Below, piece after piece: positions 49,201-59,059 of a stretch of 64,000 bases of DNA. Below the pieces are notes generated by a model that saw nothing but the letters and a program-made list of their open reading frames with translations, was not told where the DNA came from and searched no databases. The stretch is from Pseudomonas sp. FP1742 (lineage in GTDB: Bacteria; Pseudomonadota; Gammaproteobacteria; Pseudomonadales; Pseudomonadaceae). Positions within the stretch are counted from its first letter, which is position 1. Each line of letters starts with the position of its first letter. The stretch covers positions 2,728,001 through 2,792,000 of the forward strand of contig NZ_CP117460.1 in the NCBI RefSeq assembly GCF_030687145.1, read 5' to 3'. The position numbers were made by a program, and so were the translations under genes.

Positions 49201-52200
49201 AGTTGCGCGGTGAAGGCGTGACAGGTGGCGGCACCTTGAAAATCCAGGCCCACAAGGTGCAGATCGGCGAGGCGGCCGTCACGCCCGGGAGCGACACGCT
49301 GCACTTGGCCGCCGACTTTTTCAACAAGGGTTTTTCGGCCTACGACATCACCGGCAATGAAGGCTTGATCGTCGCGGACGGCGCCCAAGTGGAGGTGACC
49401 GCGCCAGCTTATCGCTTCGGCGAAGACGCCGCTCGGACGGCCACTGGCGCGGAACCGGCGACGGCGCTGGAGCGTTGGCTGCCGACCCTGTATCAAGAAA
49501 ATCCGCTCAAAGGTGTGTTGACCCAACGTAAAGGCGCCAGCCTGAGCTTGAATGCCGGCACCGCACAATCCACGCCTGCCGATATGGCCACTACCGCGTT
49601 GACCCTCGGTCAAGGCTCGGTGATCAGCGTTGATCCTGGCCAGTCAATCAACCTGCGCAGCATCGGCCAACTGACCGCCAAGGGTACGTTGAATGCCTGG
49701 GGTGGGCAGGTCTCGCTGGGCGGGCTGAATGTCAGCGGGCAGGCGGCCGAGAATCTCAACGCCATCGGCCATGGCCGTTCCATCTGGCTCGGTGAACAGG
49801 CATTGATCGATGTCGCGGCCCGCGCGGCGACGGCGGTTGATGCCCGTGGCCAGACCTATGGGCAGGTGCGCAATGGCGGCCAGATCGTGATCGGTGGCCA
49901 GATCGACAGCAAAACCGGGATGGCGACGGCGTCCGACCTGTTTGTGGTATTGCGCGAAGGCTCACGCCTGGAAGCCTCCGGCGCCCGCGCGCTGCTGGAC
50001 ATTCCCGGCCAGGGCAAAACCTGGGTGGCAAGTAATGGCGGCAGTATTTCTCTGGGCTCCAATAATGGCTTGTACCTGGACGGTAGCTTCAACGCCAAGG
50101 CCGGCGGCGCGGGCGCGGCGGGTGGCAGTTTGTCGGTCGTGCTGGAGACGCCTTATTACCCGAACGCCACTGTCACGGATCGAGTGTTGCAGGTCCGTGA
50201 GTTGATTCTCAGCCAGACGCATTTACCTGGCACCTTGAATGGCTCACCTGAAGAGAATGCCGGTTCGCTGGTCTACGGTCGCGGCCAACTGGGTGTTGAT
50301 CAAATACAGGCCGGCGGTTTCGACACCGTGGCGCTGCTCAGCAATGGCTTGCTGAGTGTGGCCGGCGATGTGTCGCTGACCACCGGCCAAAGCCTGAGCC
50401 TGTATTCACGTGGCATTGGTCTGGCCAAGGGCGCCGCCGCCAATACCCGGGTTGAGCTGAACGCGCCACATGTACTGTTGGCGGGGATACTGACCCCGGA
50501 TGACCCAAACAAGACTGTTTACGTCCGACCGGTGCTCGACGCCACTGTGTCCACGGCGAACAACCAGGCGCTGTTCGCGGTCAATGCCGATCTGCTGGAT
50601 GTTCAAGGCAGCGTGCGCTTTAGCAGCAAAGGTACGTTCAAGCGCGCCGAAGAGTCCACCGTCACCGTCGAGCGTGAGGGCTTCGATCAGATCGAGCTGA
50701 ACAGCCGAGGCGATCTGCGCTTTCTCGCTGGCATTGGTGGACAGGGAATGCCGGACGGCATTACCACGCAATTGATCACCCCAGGCGATATGACCTTGCG
50801 CGCTGCCCAGTTATACCCGGCCACCGGGGTCGGCGCGCGGGTGCTGGCGGGTTATGGCTGGGGGTATGACGCGGGACCAGGGGTGCCGCTATACGACCCG
50901 ACGCGAACACTGGCCATTGGTCGCACAGTCAGCGGGACACCTGATGTACCGTATTCGGCGTTCGGTCGATTGCAACTCGGCGCAGCCAGGATCGAACAAG
51001 GTGGTGTCGTGCGGGCACCGTTGGGACTTCTTGAAATCGGCACCGCGGCCTCGCCGGGCCTCACGGCCAAGGTCGAATTGCTCCCCGGCAGCCTGACGTC
51101 CGTCAGCGGCCAAGGCTTGATGTTGCCCTATGGCGGTACCGTCGATGGCCAGACCTACAGCTATGCGGGCAAAAACGTGGTGCTGATAGGTCAAGGGAGC
51201 GTGCGCAGTCAGTCCGGTGATCTGACCATCGGGGTGAACCTGGGTGGTCAGTCCATCACGGCACAGGAAGGGGCCGTTCTCGACCTGTCTGGTGGTGGCG
51301 ATCTGCTGGGGACCGGGTTTGTCTCCGGTCGTGGCGGTTCGACCGACGCCCGTTACAACCCGCTGGTGCAAATCGGCGCCAATGGTGGTTTTACCTTGCC
51401 GGGGCTGGCCAGCAACCCGGTGTATGCCATCGTTCCGGGCAAGCAGAGCGGTTATGCACCCGTGGCGCCCGAAGGCGGTGCGGTGGACCCGATGATCGGG
51501 CGACAGGTGACGATTGGTGCCGGTGTGCCAGGGCTGGCGGCGGGGACCTACACGCTGATGCCGTCCACCTATGCCATGTTGCCGGGGGCGTTCCGGGTCG
51601 AGGTCAACGGCCTGGCGGGGCTGGGCAGCGTCGCCGCTGCGCAACGGATGCGCAACGGCTCGTGGACCACCGCCGGCACGCTGTCGGTGGCCAACACCGG
51701 GCTGCATGACAGCATCGCCAGCCAGTTGATCCTGACCTCCGGTGACGTGTTGCGCCGTTACTCGCAATATAACGAAACCAGCTACGCCCAATTTGTACTG
51801 GCCGATGCTGCTCGTCTGGGCGTGCCGCGAGCGATGCTGCCGGTGGATGCGAAAACGCTCAAGTTGACAATGTTCAAGGGCGCCAAAGAAAAAGCGTTTT
51901 CGTTTAATGGCATCGGCAGATTCGACGCAGCTGCGGGCGGGTATGGCGGTACCGTCGTGGCGTTGTCGACGCAGTACAACGCAGACATCGAAATCGTTGG
52001 GGCGGGCCAACAGGCCACCCCGGGGTTTGACGGCGTCACACTCCAGGCTGACAGTCTGGATGCCTTGCAAGCGAAGCGGATGATCATCGGTCGCTTGCCA
52101 GTCGTGGAATACGGCCAGGGGGGTAACTACATCAAGTTTTCTTACGCTGGCAGCGCTTCGGACATCTCCGTGCGCAGCGGTGCGAACCTTTGGGCTCCGG

Positions 52201-55200
52201 AAGTCTTCCTGGTGTCGGAGACAGGCAATCTGGTGGTGGAACAGGGGGCGTCAATTAACACCATTGGCCGGGGCGCGGTGGCGTTTGACGCCGGTGATGG
52301 CTTCATTTACCAGGCGAGCAACCTGCTAGTGGTCTCCAATGGCTTGAGCAACGTGCAATATGTTCGCACTAGCAGCGAGACGAAGAGTGGCTCGATCAGC
52401 GTGGGCGGATGCCTCAGCACGTTGTGCACCGGCCAGGCACAGCTTTATTCGCAAGGCAGCATCGTCGCGGCGACGGGCCAATCCCTGGAACTGGACGATC
52501 AGGTGCGTTACGGCACACGTCACCTGACCCTGGCCCTGGCCAACATTAACGTCGGCAGCAGCCAGGCATTGACCGATGCAGCGGCGCGTAATGTGTTGCC
52601 GACCGGCTTGAGCCTGAGCCAGCCGGTGCTCGAGCGCTTGTTGCAAGGCGACACCGAATATGGCGCTCCGGCGCTGGAAACCCTGGAGCTGGCCGCCCTT
52701 GATGCAATGAACTTCTATGGCAGCGCCAGCCTCGACACCTACGACGCCCAGACCGGTCGTTCGCGATTGAGCAACCTGATGCTCACCACGCCGGCCATGT
52801 ATGGCGCCGGCGGCGCGAACGATGTGGCGACCATTCACACGTCCAATCTGATCTGGAATGGTGCCCAAGGTGCCCCCGGTGCAGTGACCGCCGACGGTGC
52901 CGGCACCGGCAGCGGGCGTCTGGACATTCTGGCCGAGCGCATCGAATTCGGTTATGGCGACTATGCGCAACCCAATTCTGTCGCCAGCCTGGACCGTCTG
53001 GCGCTGGGCTTTGCCAACGTCACCCTGAGCGCCAGCGAGCGCATCACCGCCAATCACAAAGGCAGTCTTGCGGTGTACCAGAGCCAGGGTGCTTTCGACG
53101 CGCAGAAGGGTTTCAGTTACAGCGGCGGCAACCTGAACATCGTCACGTCGTTGATGACCGGTGAAGCTGGTTCGATCAACCGCATCACTGCCGGTGGCGC
53201 CATTGACGTTAGCGGCACGGCCAACGCCGCAGCCAGCGCTGTCGGCCTCGGTGCTGAACTGTCACTGAATGGCAGCCGCATCAATCTGGCGAGTGCGGTG
53301 GTATTGCCCAGCGGCAAGCTGACCCTCAACGCCATCAACGACTTGACGCTGACGGATGGCGCGCTGATCGACGTGGCCGGGCGTGCCATTAGCTTCAATG
53401 ATCTGACGAAATACAGCAGCGGCGGTGAAGTTATTCTGCAGAGCCGTAACGGCAACATTCTTCAGAGCGCCGGCTCGCGGATCGATCTGTCGGCGCGCAA
53501 CAACCGCGCCGGTCAACTCAGTGCCGTGGCATTGGGCTCGGCGGCCGGAATGGTCGACTTGCAAGGCAGCATTTTGGGTAGCAGCAGTGGTGACTACGAC
53601 GCCGGTGGCACCTACATGCCGTATCTGGCCGGTGAGGTCGAAATCCAGGCTCAGCGCTTGGGCGGCAATGGTCATTTGAGTGAGCAGTTCGCGGCGCTCA
53701 ACCAGCGTTTGAATCAGGGCGAAGTGTTCGGCTCGCGCAGCTTCCAGCTCAAGCAAGGCGACCTGGCCATTGGTAACGACCTCAAGGCGTCGAATATCAC
53801 GGTGTCGCTGGATAACGGCAGCCTGTGGGTCAACGGCACGGTGGACGCCAGTGGCGAGCGGGTCGGCAGCATTCGCCTGTCGGCGAAAAACAACCTGACC
53901 CTGGGCAGTAGCGCATTGCTCGATGCCCATGGCAGCCGCCTGCGGGTGGACAGCTACGGCAAGATCATCGACTCGCCGAACCGGGCGATGATCGACCTGA
54001 CCTCCCGGGAGGGCGTATTGACCCTGGCCAGCGGAGCGCGCATCGATCTGCGTCACGGCACGGACGTGGCCTTCGGCAGTCTGCCGGGGCAAAACGATGG
54101 CCGCGCGCGCGGCACCCTGGAGCTCAACGCCCGGCGCATGGGGCTCAGTGCTCCCGATCCGGTCTACGGTGACATCGCCATTGATGCCAGCGGCAATCTG
54201 GATATCCAGGGCGCGCGTTCCATCGCCGTGAACGCCATTTGGCAGTACGACGATGCGCCGTTGGGCACTGACCCAGCGGCCAGCGGCCGACCGTATCAAG
54301 TGATCGATCAGGGTTATCTGGACGGCAAGCATCAACAGAGCATCCAGTTCATCAACGCCGCGCTGGCCAACAACGACTTGATGCAGCGCAAACTGGCGGG
54401 GCTGAATAACGCCCGTTATGCCGACGTCTTCCATCTGCGACCCGGTGTCGAGATTGTCAGTGCCACCGCCGATGGCGATCTGGTGGTGCAGGGTGATCTG
54501 GACCTGTCGGGTTATCGCTACGCCAGCCTCAACCCGCATACGCAAAAAACAAGCGTCTACGGCTCCGGCGAGGCCGGTAGCCTGATATTGCGTGCTGGCG
54601 GCGACCTGAATATCTACGGCAGCATCAACGACGGCTTCGCGCCGCCACCGGACACCCAGGACGACAAGGGCTGGGTACTGTTGCCGGGGATCGATTTCAC
54701 CGGTGGCGATATCGTCGTGCCGGGCGCGGGCGTTACCCTGGCCGACGGCACCACGTTCCCGGCCGGGACGACTTTGAACTACGACGTACCGCTCAAAGGC
54801 GTGACGGTGGTCGCCGGCACTCGCTTACCGATGGCCGTGACCCTCGCTCAGCCACTGGTACTGCCGGCGGGCACCGTTCTGGCGGCCGACGTGCGCGATA
54901 ACGTGGGCAACCTGTTGTTCGCCGCCGGTACCTTGTTGCAGCAAAACGTGACCCTGGCCGCCGATTCTCAACTGGGCGCCGGGAGCCTGTTGACCAGCGC
55001 CGCGTCCTTGCAAAACTTTATCTGGCCCAAGGGGGTACCGTTGCCGAGCGTCGCGGGGGCGATGAATGCTCAGACCAATGTGTTGAATCTCGTCGGCAAT
55101 CTGGCGCTGGCCCGTGGCGCGCTGATTCCGTCCGGCACCGATGTGAAACTGCCTGCCGGGGTGGATTCGGTGCAGTTGCGGCCGGAAATCGCGGGCCGAC

Positions 55201-58200
55201 AGGGGCGCAACTGGGCCATCGCGCCGATGCTGGCCGAAGGTTCGCAATCCTGGTCTTTGCGTCTGATGGCCGGGGCTGATACCGAGGCCGCAGACAGTCG
55301 TATCGTGCAACCGCTGCCGGCCAGAGGTGACCTGCACCTGGCCGACAGTCACTATGGCATGTATGGCAAGGCGGGCGGCCTGGTGTGGACCGAGTCGGGG
55401 GCGACCGACATCATGGGTGATCCCAGTTTGGTGGGCCAGCCGATTGACTTCGACGCCATCGGCTATCCCGAGCTATGCACTGACTATCCGACAGCCTGCC
55501 AGGCCGGCGGTCAGCCTGAGTACCAGCCCGGCAGTCAGCGCTGGAGCGTGATTCGCACCGGCGCGGCGGACCTTGAGTTGCTGGCGGCAGGCGATCTGAA
55601 AATGGATTCGCTGTACGGTGTCTATACCGCTGGTACCTCGGCGAGCGCCACCTACGCCAATGATCCCTATAACCAGCCTAGGGCGCGGGGGACCGATGAC
55701 AAGGTGCTCACGGACGCGTTCGGTGAAAACGAAAAATTGGTGGATGGCGGCACCAGCAGTCTCTATCGCGCCTGGTACCCGGACTTTGGCGGCAACCTGA
55801 CGCTGAAGGTCGGCGGCAACCTGACTGGCAACAGTATGGATGTAGCGACCAGTCGCGTTGGACGCCCCAACCCAGGTGATTGGGGTTATGACACGGTCAA
55901 TGTCGGCAACTGGTTATGGCGCCAGGGCAATGGTGACGTTGCGACCGGTGGTGCGGCGCAGCCGACTGCCTGGTGGATCAACTTCGGCAGTTACACCCCC
56001 GGCGCACAGGCCGGAAAGGCCGATCTGATGGTCGGTTTCACCGGCTTCGGTACCCTGGGTGGTGGTGACCTGAACGTACAGGTAGGGGGCGATGCCGGGG
56101 TGTTGAATACCTTGGCCGGAAACGCCTTTCAAAATATCAACCCACGTAGCCAGGGGCTGGTACTGGCAGTGGGCAGCACCGGGCGTGTGGGCGCCGATGG
56201 CAGCGTGCAACTGACCGGCGGTGGCGACCTTGACCTGCGCGTCAGCGGCGCAATCAATCCGGCCAGCACCATCGTCGACGGGCATCTCAATGGTGCCGTG
56301 ATCGACCTGCGCGGTCATGCTCAACTCGACAGTGGGACGCTGGGCAGTCTCAACCTTCTTTACGGTAATACGCTCGACTCCCAATCCCCAGGAGAAACCC
56401 GTGCCTATGACCTGTTCCGCGCGACCCGTGGTAAAGCGTCCGGCGGGCTGACATTGATGCCCGGCGATGCCACGTTTGCGCTGTCGACGCTGGGTGATCT
56501 GGTGGTCCAGGATGTCGCGGACCCTGGACGCGCGCCGCTGATGAGCGGCTCGGCGTTTACCACGGGCGCGGGCGTCCGGGCTGTGGGACGCAGCTGGTTC
56601 ACGCTATGGACCGATCACACGGCCATTGATCTGTTCTCATTGGGTGGCAATCTGACGCCTTACACCCAAGGTACGGAGACGGACCTGGCGATGGTTTATC
56701 CGTCCATTCTGCGAGCCGTTGCGGCCAGTGGCAGTCTTTACTATGGGGAGGCTAGCAGGTCAGGCACTGGTAACGGTGTCAGTAGGCAGCGCCCTGCGTT
56801 GGTCCTCGCGCCTTCGGCGAGTGGGGAACTGCAGTTCCTGGCCGGTGATTCCATCTATGGTGGAGATCTGACCGTCAGCCAATCGAGTGCGTCCTCCAGT
56901 GCAATGGCGACACCTCAACGACCGGCATTTGTGGCAACTGTCTCTACAGGAACAGTCGGCAGCAATCTGTCCGAAACGGGCAACCGTGCCCGCGTCGGCA
57001 GTGCTACTGACATCTTCCCGCTGTTTGCCTTTGGTCCGGAGAGTGCCGCCGGCGATGGGTATGCTAACGACAACCCTGCACGTTTTTACGCCGTGAACGG
57101 CGATTTGCTGGCGGTCAGCAGCGGTCGGGCGATTACCTTCACCACAACCACTGATTCTCGCTTTGGACAAACCTGGTACGAGGGCGGCGGGCCGGTCTGG
57201 ATGATGGCCGGGCGAGACATTGTCAGCAGCGGTACCGGCCTCAGTGGTGGTGTGGGTGGTGATACAACCTTGGCGTATACCCACGCAGGCAACCTGTTCG
57301 TCCACAACAACCCGAATGACATCTCCATCGCCTCCGCCGGACGCGACATCCTCTACAGCAACTTCAACGTCGCCGGTCCCGGCCTGCTGGAGATCACCGC
57401 CGGGCGCAATCTGCTGATGGAAGACAAGGTCAGCGTGACCAGCATCGGTGCCGTGGTGCCGGGGGATTCCAGGGCCGGGGCGAGCATTGTGATGCAGGCT
57501 GGGGTTGGTGCCGGCGGACCTGACTACGATCGCTTCATCACCCCCTATCTGTCGGCCGCGAACCTGGCTCAAACCGGCCTTGGGCTGGCCAGTCAGAACG
57601 GTAAAGTCGCCAAGACCTACGAAACCGAACTGGCCGGCTGGCTGGCCGCTCGTTATGGCTTCAGCGGAACTGCGGAACAGGCGCGCAGCTTCTATGCCGC
57701 CTTGCCGGCCGAGCAGCGCCGGGTGTTCGCCCGTGAGGTGTACTTCGCCGAACTCAAGGCCGCCGGCCGCGAGTACAACGAAGAGGGTGGCTTGCGTCAG
57801 GGCAGCTATGTGCGTGGTCGCGAGACGATTGCGGCGTTGTTCCCCGACAAAGACGTGGCAGGGAATTCGATCAACTACAAGGGCGATATCACGATGTACG
57901 GCGGCGCCGGTGTGCACACCGATTTTGGTGGTGGCATCCAGATGCTGACGCCGGGCGGTGGCCAGATCTTCGGCATCGAAGGCACGGCGCCGCCCTCCAC
58001 GGCGGGCGTCATTACCCAAGGGAAGGGCGATATCGAGCTGTACGCCAAAGGCAGCATCTTGCTCGGCCAGAGCCGGATCATGACTACGTTTGGTGGCTCG
58101 ATCATGGGCTGGTCCGCTGAAGGTGACATCAACGCCGGTCGCGGTTCGAAAACCACCGTGGTCTACACGCCACCCAAACGTCTGTACGACACCTGGGGCA

Positions 58201-58730
58201 ACGTGACCCTGTCGCCATCGGTGCCGAGTACCGGTGCGGGGATCGCCACGTTGAACCCGATTCCCGAGGTGGCGCCGGGTGACATCGACCTGATCGCGCC
58301 CCTGGGCACCATCGATGCCGGCGAGGCGGGGATTCGGGTGTCGGGCAACGTCAACATCGCGGCGTTGACCGTGGTGAACGCGGCGAACATCCAGACCCAA
58401 GGCAAGTCGACCGGAGTGCCGATGACCGCTTCGGTGAACACCGGGGCGATTACGTCGGCCAGTTCCGCGGCGTCGTCGGCCACGCAGGCGGCGGAGGATG
58501 TGGCGCGTCAGCAGCAGGCGGCGGCACGGCAGAATCAGGCGTCGGTGTTCACCGTGCAGGTGTTGAGCTTCGGCTCCGAGCAATTGGCACCGACCCGCGA
58601 TGGCGCGAGTCGGGCGCCGGAGGCCGGGTACAACCCGAACAGTCCGGTGCAGGTGCTGGGGGCCGGAACCCTGGATGAATCGGCCCGGCAGCGCCTGACC
58701 GAAGAGGAGCGGGGCAGCCTCACGTTATAG
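46266..58730 (+). CDS. pdtA: PdtA-like very large TpsA exoprotein (filamentous haemagglutinin family)
   Basis: 4154 aa from ATG 46266 (AAGGA upstream; a GTG one codon earlier is unlikely). A long TPS-type signal ends near AHAA (residue ~40). An Ala/Gln-rich stretch follows (~90-120), then the TPS secretion domain (~140-320), including AILNWETFNVGRNTTVDFKQ, VLNRINDPSARPSQIQG and LINRNGIVFSGTSQVNVRNL. Thousands of residues of beta-helix repeats follow, with a DUF3739-type end at ~3750-4060. A region near 2815-2965 is rich in (L/F)PAGT-like repeats. Two close Cys pairs occur (2049/2054, 3071/3078). PdtB is the expected transporter. P. aeruginosa PdtA is phosphate-regulated and similar in size and context. 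Confidence 0.95.
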   Translation: MLRCKPLAKPNAPRRDGELSILRLKPLAQAIALLMVAGNAHAATAFSSSWFAAKGAAQSAGAARPGATVPGMPPPLAQQQKANQQLQRSLTNLNNTVAAIAAQQAAQAAGRQAAFGRVQTVPDGLGEGGLKVDNSLTQGWANAQAPEQTQADGKTTVKIQQTADKAILNWETFNVGRNTTVDFKQQSNWAVLNRINDPSARPSQIQGQIKGDGTVMLINRNGIVFSGTSQVNVRNLVAAAATITDEQFSQRGLYVDATGSQPTFADAAGKVLVERGALIETHKAASSTDAGGYALLFGSEVENAGSIVTAKGQTTLAAGDSFYIRRGVGTSGNQRSTTRGNEVATALKTGSSAGTVINNGLIQASTGDITLTGHQVQQNAVAVASTSVDIRGTVHLLNSATDTTGSVTLGQGSTTAILLDAAGGSALDSQRNAALAGLDGLSNTLNTGRFNNLSAVADRTDQSRVEIVSGGSVDFQNGSITLATGGQVAVSAGVRSLVREGAAIDVSGAIGVKVAMESNSIKVNVQGNEQRDAPVNRDGGKLSNSDVWVDLRELVRVAAGTNGYATDRWYTAGGLLEVGGYLGTQNHSVGEWMAQGGTLTFTGNDVVTQQNAQLNLSGGTLDVQSGYVRQSWLKGPNGRLYELSRAPGDILYSGLYNGYEEHSERWGQTSYYYSPLIAPKQRFEDGYTVGRDAGKLVIATTSAVLEGQIVGEVFKGERQTQAPISGLDGYRQSQTAVARRAQLLVGNYTPIYDTATGSLNSGLNSTLNQVLIGDVEQKIAAGLDLTSAVASDRQGKLQLDGDQLSGFQLGAVKVAARQQVQVDSALTVADGGEITLYAPQVTANADLTARGGSIRLGNVLKQVNINSNFVVGDVILAPTSGFKAQVTVADGVRLNTAGLWSNLLLDADDNSRLPYLNGGTVSLRSSGDIDLQAGSLIDASSGGAVMADGKTRGGKGGDLTLAAGDSSTSGAGALTLGAELRGEGVTGGGTLKIQAHKVQIGEAAVTPGSDTLHLAADFFNKGFSAYDITGNEGLIVADGAQVEVTAPAYRFGEDAARTATGAEPATALERWLPTLYQENPLKGVLTQRKGASLSLNAGTAQSTPADMATTALTLGQGSVISVDPGQSINLRSIGQLTAKGTLNAWGGQVSLGGLNVSGQAAENLNAIGHGRSIWLGEQALIDVAARAATAVDARGQTYGQVRNGGQIVIGGQIDSKTGMATASDLFVVLREGSRLEASGARALLDIPGQGKTWVASNGGSISLGSNNGLYLDGSFNAKAGGAGAAGGSLSVVLETPYYPNATVTDRVLQVRELILSQTHLPGTLNGSPEENAGSLVYGRGQLGVDQIQAGGFDTVALLSNGLLSVAGDVSLTTGQSLSLYSRGIGLAKGAAANTRVELNAPHVLLAGILTPDDPNKTVYVRPVLDATVSTANNQALFAVNADLLDVQGSVRFSSKGTFKRAEESTVTVEREGFDQIELNSRGDLRFLAGIGGQGMPDGITTQLITPGDMTLRAAQLYPATGVGARVLAGYGWGYDAGPGVPLYDPTRTLAIGRTVSGTPDVPYSAFGRLQLGAARIEQGGVVRAPLGLLEIGTAASPGLTAKVELLPGSLTSVSGQGLMLPYGGTVDGQTYSYAGKNVVLIGQGSVRSQSGDLTIGVNLGGQSITAQEGAVLDLSGGGDLLGTGFVSGRGGSTDARYNPLVQIGANGGFTLPGLASNPVYAIVPGKQSGYAPVAPEGGAVDPMIGRQVTIGAGVPGLAAGTYTLMPSTYAMLPGAFRVEVNGLAGLGSVAAAQRMRNGSWTTAGTLSVANTGLHDSIASQLILTSGDVLRRYSQYNETSYAQFVLADAARLGVPRAMLPVDAKTLKLTMFKGAKEKAFSFNGIGRFDAAAGGYGGTVVALSTQYNADIEIVGAGQQATPGFDGVTLQADSLDALQAKRMIIGRLPVVEYGQGGNYIKFSYAGSASDISVRSGANLWAPEVFLVSETGNLVVEQGASINTIGRGAVAFDAGDGFIYQASNLLVVSNGLSNVQYVRTSSETKSGSISVGGCLSTLCTGQAQLYSQGSIVAATGQSLELDDQVRYGTRHLTLALANINVGSSQALTDAAARNVLPTGLSLSQPVLERLLQGDTEYGAPALETLELAALDAMNFYGSASLDTYDAQTGRSRLSNLMLTTPAMYGAGGANDVATIHTSNLIWNGAQGAPGAVTADGAGTGSGRLDILAERIEFGYGDYAQPNSVASLDRLALGFANVTLSASERITANHKGSLAVYQSQGAFDAQKGFSYSGGNLNIVTSLMTGEAGSINRITAGGAIDVSGTANAAASAVGLGAELSLNGSRINLASAVVLPSGKLTLNAINDLTLTDGALIDVAGRAISFNDLTKYSSGGEVILQSRNGNILQSAGSRIDLSARNNRAGQLSAVALGSAAGMVDLQGSILGSSSGDYDAGGTYMPYLAGEVEIQAQRLGGNGHLSEQFAALNQRLNQGEVFGSRSFQLKQGDLAIGNDLKASNITVSLDNGSLWVNGTVDASGERVGSIRLSAKNNLTLGSSALLDAHGSRLRVDSYGKIIDSPNRAMIDLTSREGVLTLASGARIDLRHGTDVAFGSLPGQNDGRARGTLELNARRMGLSAPDPVYGDIAIDASGNLDIQGARSIAVNAIWQYDDAPLGTDPAASGRPYQVIDQGYLDGKHQQSIQFINAALANNDLMQRKLAGLNNARYADVFHLRPGVEIVSATADGDLVVQGDLDLSGYRYASLNPHTQKTSVYGSGEAGSLILRAGGDLNIYGSINDGFAPPPDTQDDKGWVLLPGIDFTGGDIVVPGAGVTLADGTTFPAGTTLNYDVPLKGVTVVAGTRLPMAVTLAQPLVLPAGTVLAADVRDNVGNLLFAAGTLLQQNVTLAADSQLGAGSLLTSAASLQNFIWPKGVPLPSVAGAMNAQTNVLNLVGNLALARGALIPSGTDVKLPAGVDSVQLRPEIAGRQGRNWAIAPMLAEGSQSWSLRLMAGADTEAADSRIVQPLPARGDLHLADSHYGMYGKAGGLVWTESGATDIMGDPSLVGQPIDFDAIGYPELCTDYPTACQAGGQPEYQPGSQRWSVIRTGAADLELLAAGDLKMDSLYGVYTAGTSASATYANDPYNQPRARGTDDKVLTDAFGENEKLVDGGTSSLYRAWYPDFGGNLTLKVGGNLTGNSMDVATSRVGRPNPGDWGYDTVNVGNWLWRQGNGDVATGGAAQPTAWWINFGSYTPGAQAGKADLMVGFTGFGTLGGGDLNVQVGGDAGVLNTLAGNAFQNINPRSQGLVLAVGSTGRVGADGSVQLTGGGDLDLRVSGAINPASTIVDGHLNGAVIDLRGHAQLDSGTLGSLNLLYGNTLDSQSPGETRAYDLFRATRGKASGGLTLMPGDATFALSTLGDLVVQDVADPGRAPLMSGSAFTTGAGVRAVGRSWFTLWTDHTAIDLFSLGGNLTPYTQGTETDLAMVYPSILRAVAASGSLYYGEASRSGTGNGVSRQRPALVLAPSASGELQFLAGDSIYGGDLTVSQSSASSSAMATPQRPAFVATVSTGTVGSNLSETGNRARVGSATDIFPLFAFGPESAAGDGYANDNPARFYAVNGDLLAVSSGRAITFTTTTDSRFGQTWYEGGGPVWMMAGRDIVSSGTGLSGGVGGDTTLAYTHAGNLFVHNNPNDISIASAGRDILYSNFNVAGPGLLEITAGRNLLMEDKVSVTSIGAVVPGDSRAGASIVMQAGVGAGGPDYDRFITPYLSAANLAQTGLGLASQNGKVAKTYETELAGWLAARYGFSGTAEQARSFYAALPAEQRRVFAREVYFAELKAAGREYNEEGGLRQGSYVRGRETIAALFPDKDVAGNSINYKGDITMYGGAGVHTDFGGGIQMLTPGGGQIFGIEGTAPPSTAGVITQGKGDIELYAKGSILLGQSRIMTTFGGSIMGWSAEGDINAGRGSKTTVVYTPPKRLYDTWGNVTLSPSVPSTGAGIATLNPIPEVAPGDIDLIAPLGTIDAGEAGIRVSGNVNIAALTVVNAANIQTQGKSTGVPMTASVNTGAITSASSAASSATQAAEDVARQQQAAARQNQASVFTVQVLSFGSEQLAPTRDGASRAPEAGYNPNSPVQVLGAGTLDESARQRLTEEERGSLTL

Positions 58731-58749
58731 AACTCTCGTTGCAAGTTTG

Positions 58750-58775
58750 GGCGACCTTTGGGTCGCCTTTTTTTT
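58750..58775 (+). terminator. Rho-independent terminator of pdtA
   Basis: GGCGACC (58750-58756), loop TTTG, GGTCGCC (58761-58767), then eight or more T. Confidence 0.93.
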
Positions 58776-58804
58776 GCAAATCTGGTGGATGTACACAGTC
58801 CAAC

Positions 58805-58893
58805 TGTGGGAGCGGGCTTGCTCGCGAAGGCGTCCTGTCAGCAGATAAGTACTTGGCTGACACTCCGCTTTCGCAAGCAAGCCCGCTCCCACA
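58805..58893. repeat. REP pair flanked by TGTACACAG copies
   Basis: TGTGGGAGCGGGCTTGCTCG at 58805 and the inverse arm ending CTCCCACA at 58893. Immediately outside, GTACACAG occurs on both sides (58791-58798 and 58903-58910) as direct repeats. Confidence 0.88.
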
Positions 58894-58939
58894 TTTTATG
58901 GGTGTACACAGAAAATCCCGCGCAATTCCCATCTGCGGA

Positions 58940-58969
58940 ATGAAGCTTTTGTGACAAAAGTTCGGTAGC
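58940..58969 (+). promoter_or_regulatory. Candidate regulatory motif upstream of phdA
   Basis: GTGACAAAAGTTCGGTAGC (58951-58969), near-identical to the pdtA site, and preceded at the same spacing by ATGAAGC (58940-58946). phdA-pdtB-exbB-exbD could thus be transcribed separately from pdtA under the same control. Confidence 0.45.
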
Positions 58970-59059
58970 ACATCGCCATTCCGGTCATGCCTATGTGACG
59001 TGCTTGAGGGGGTCGAAAGACCACTTTTCCAGCCGAGGGCGGGAGCCGGGAGTGAGGCA

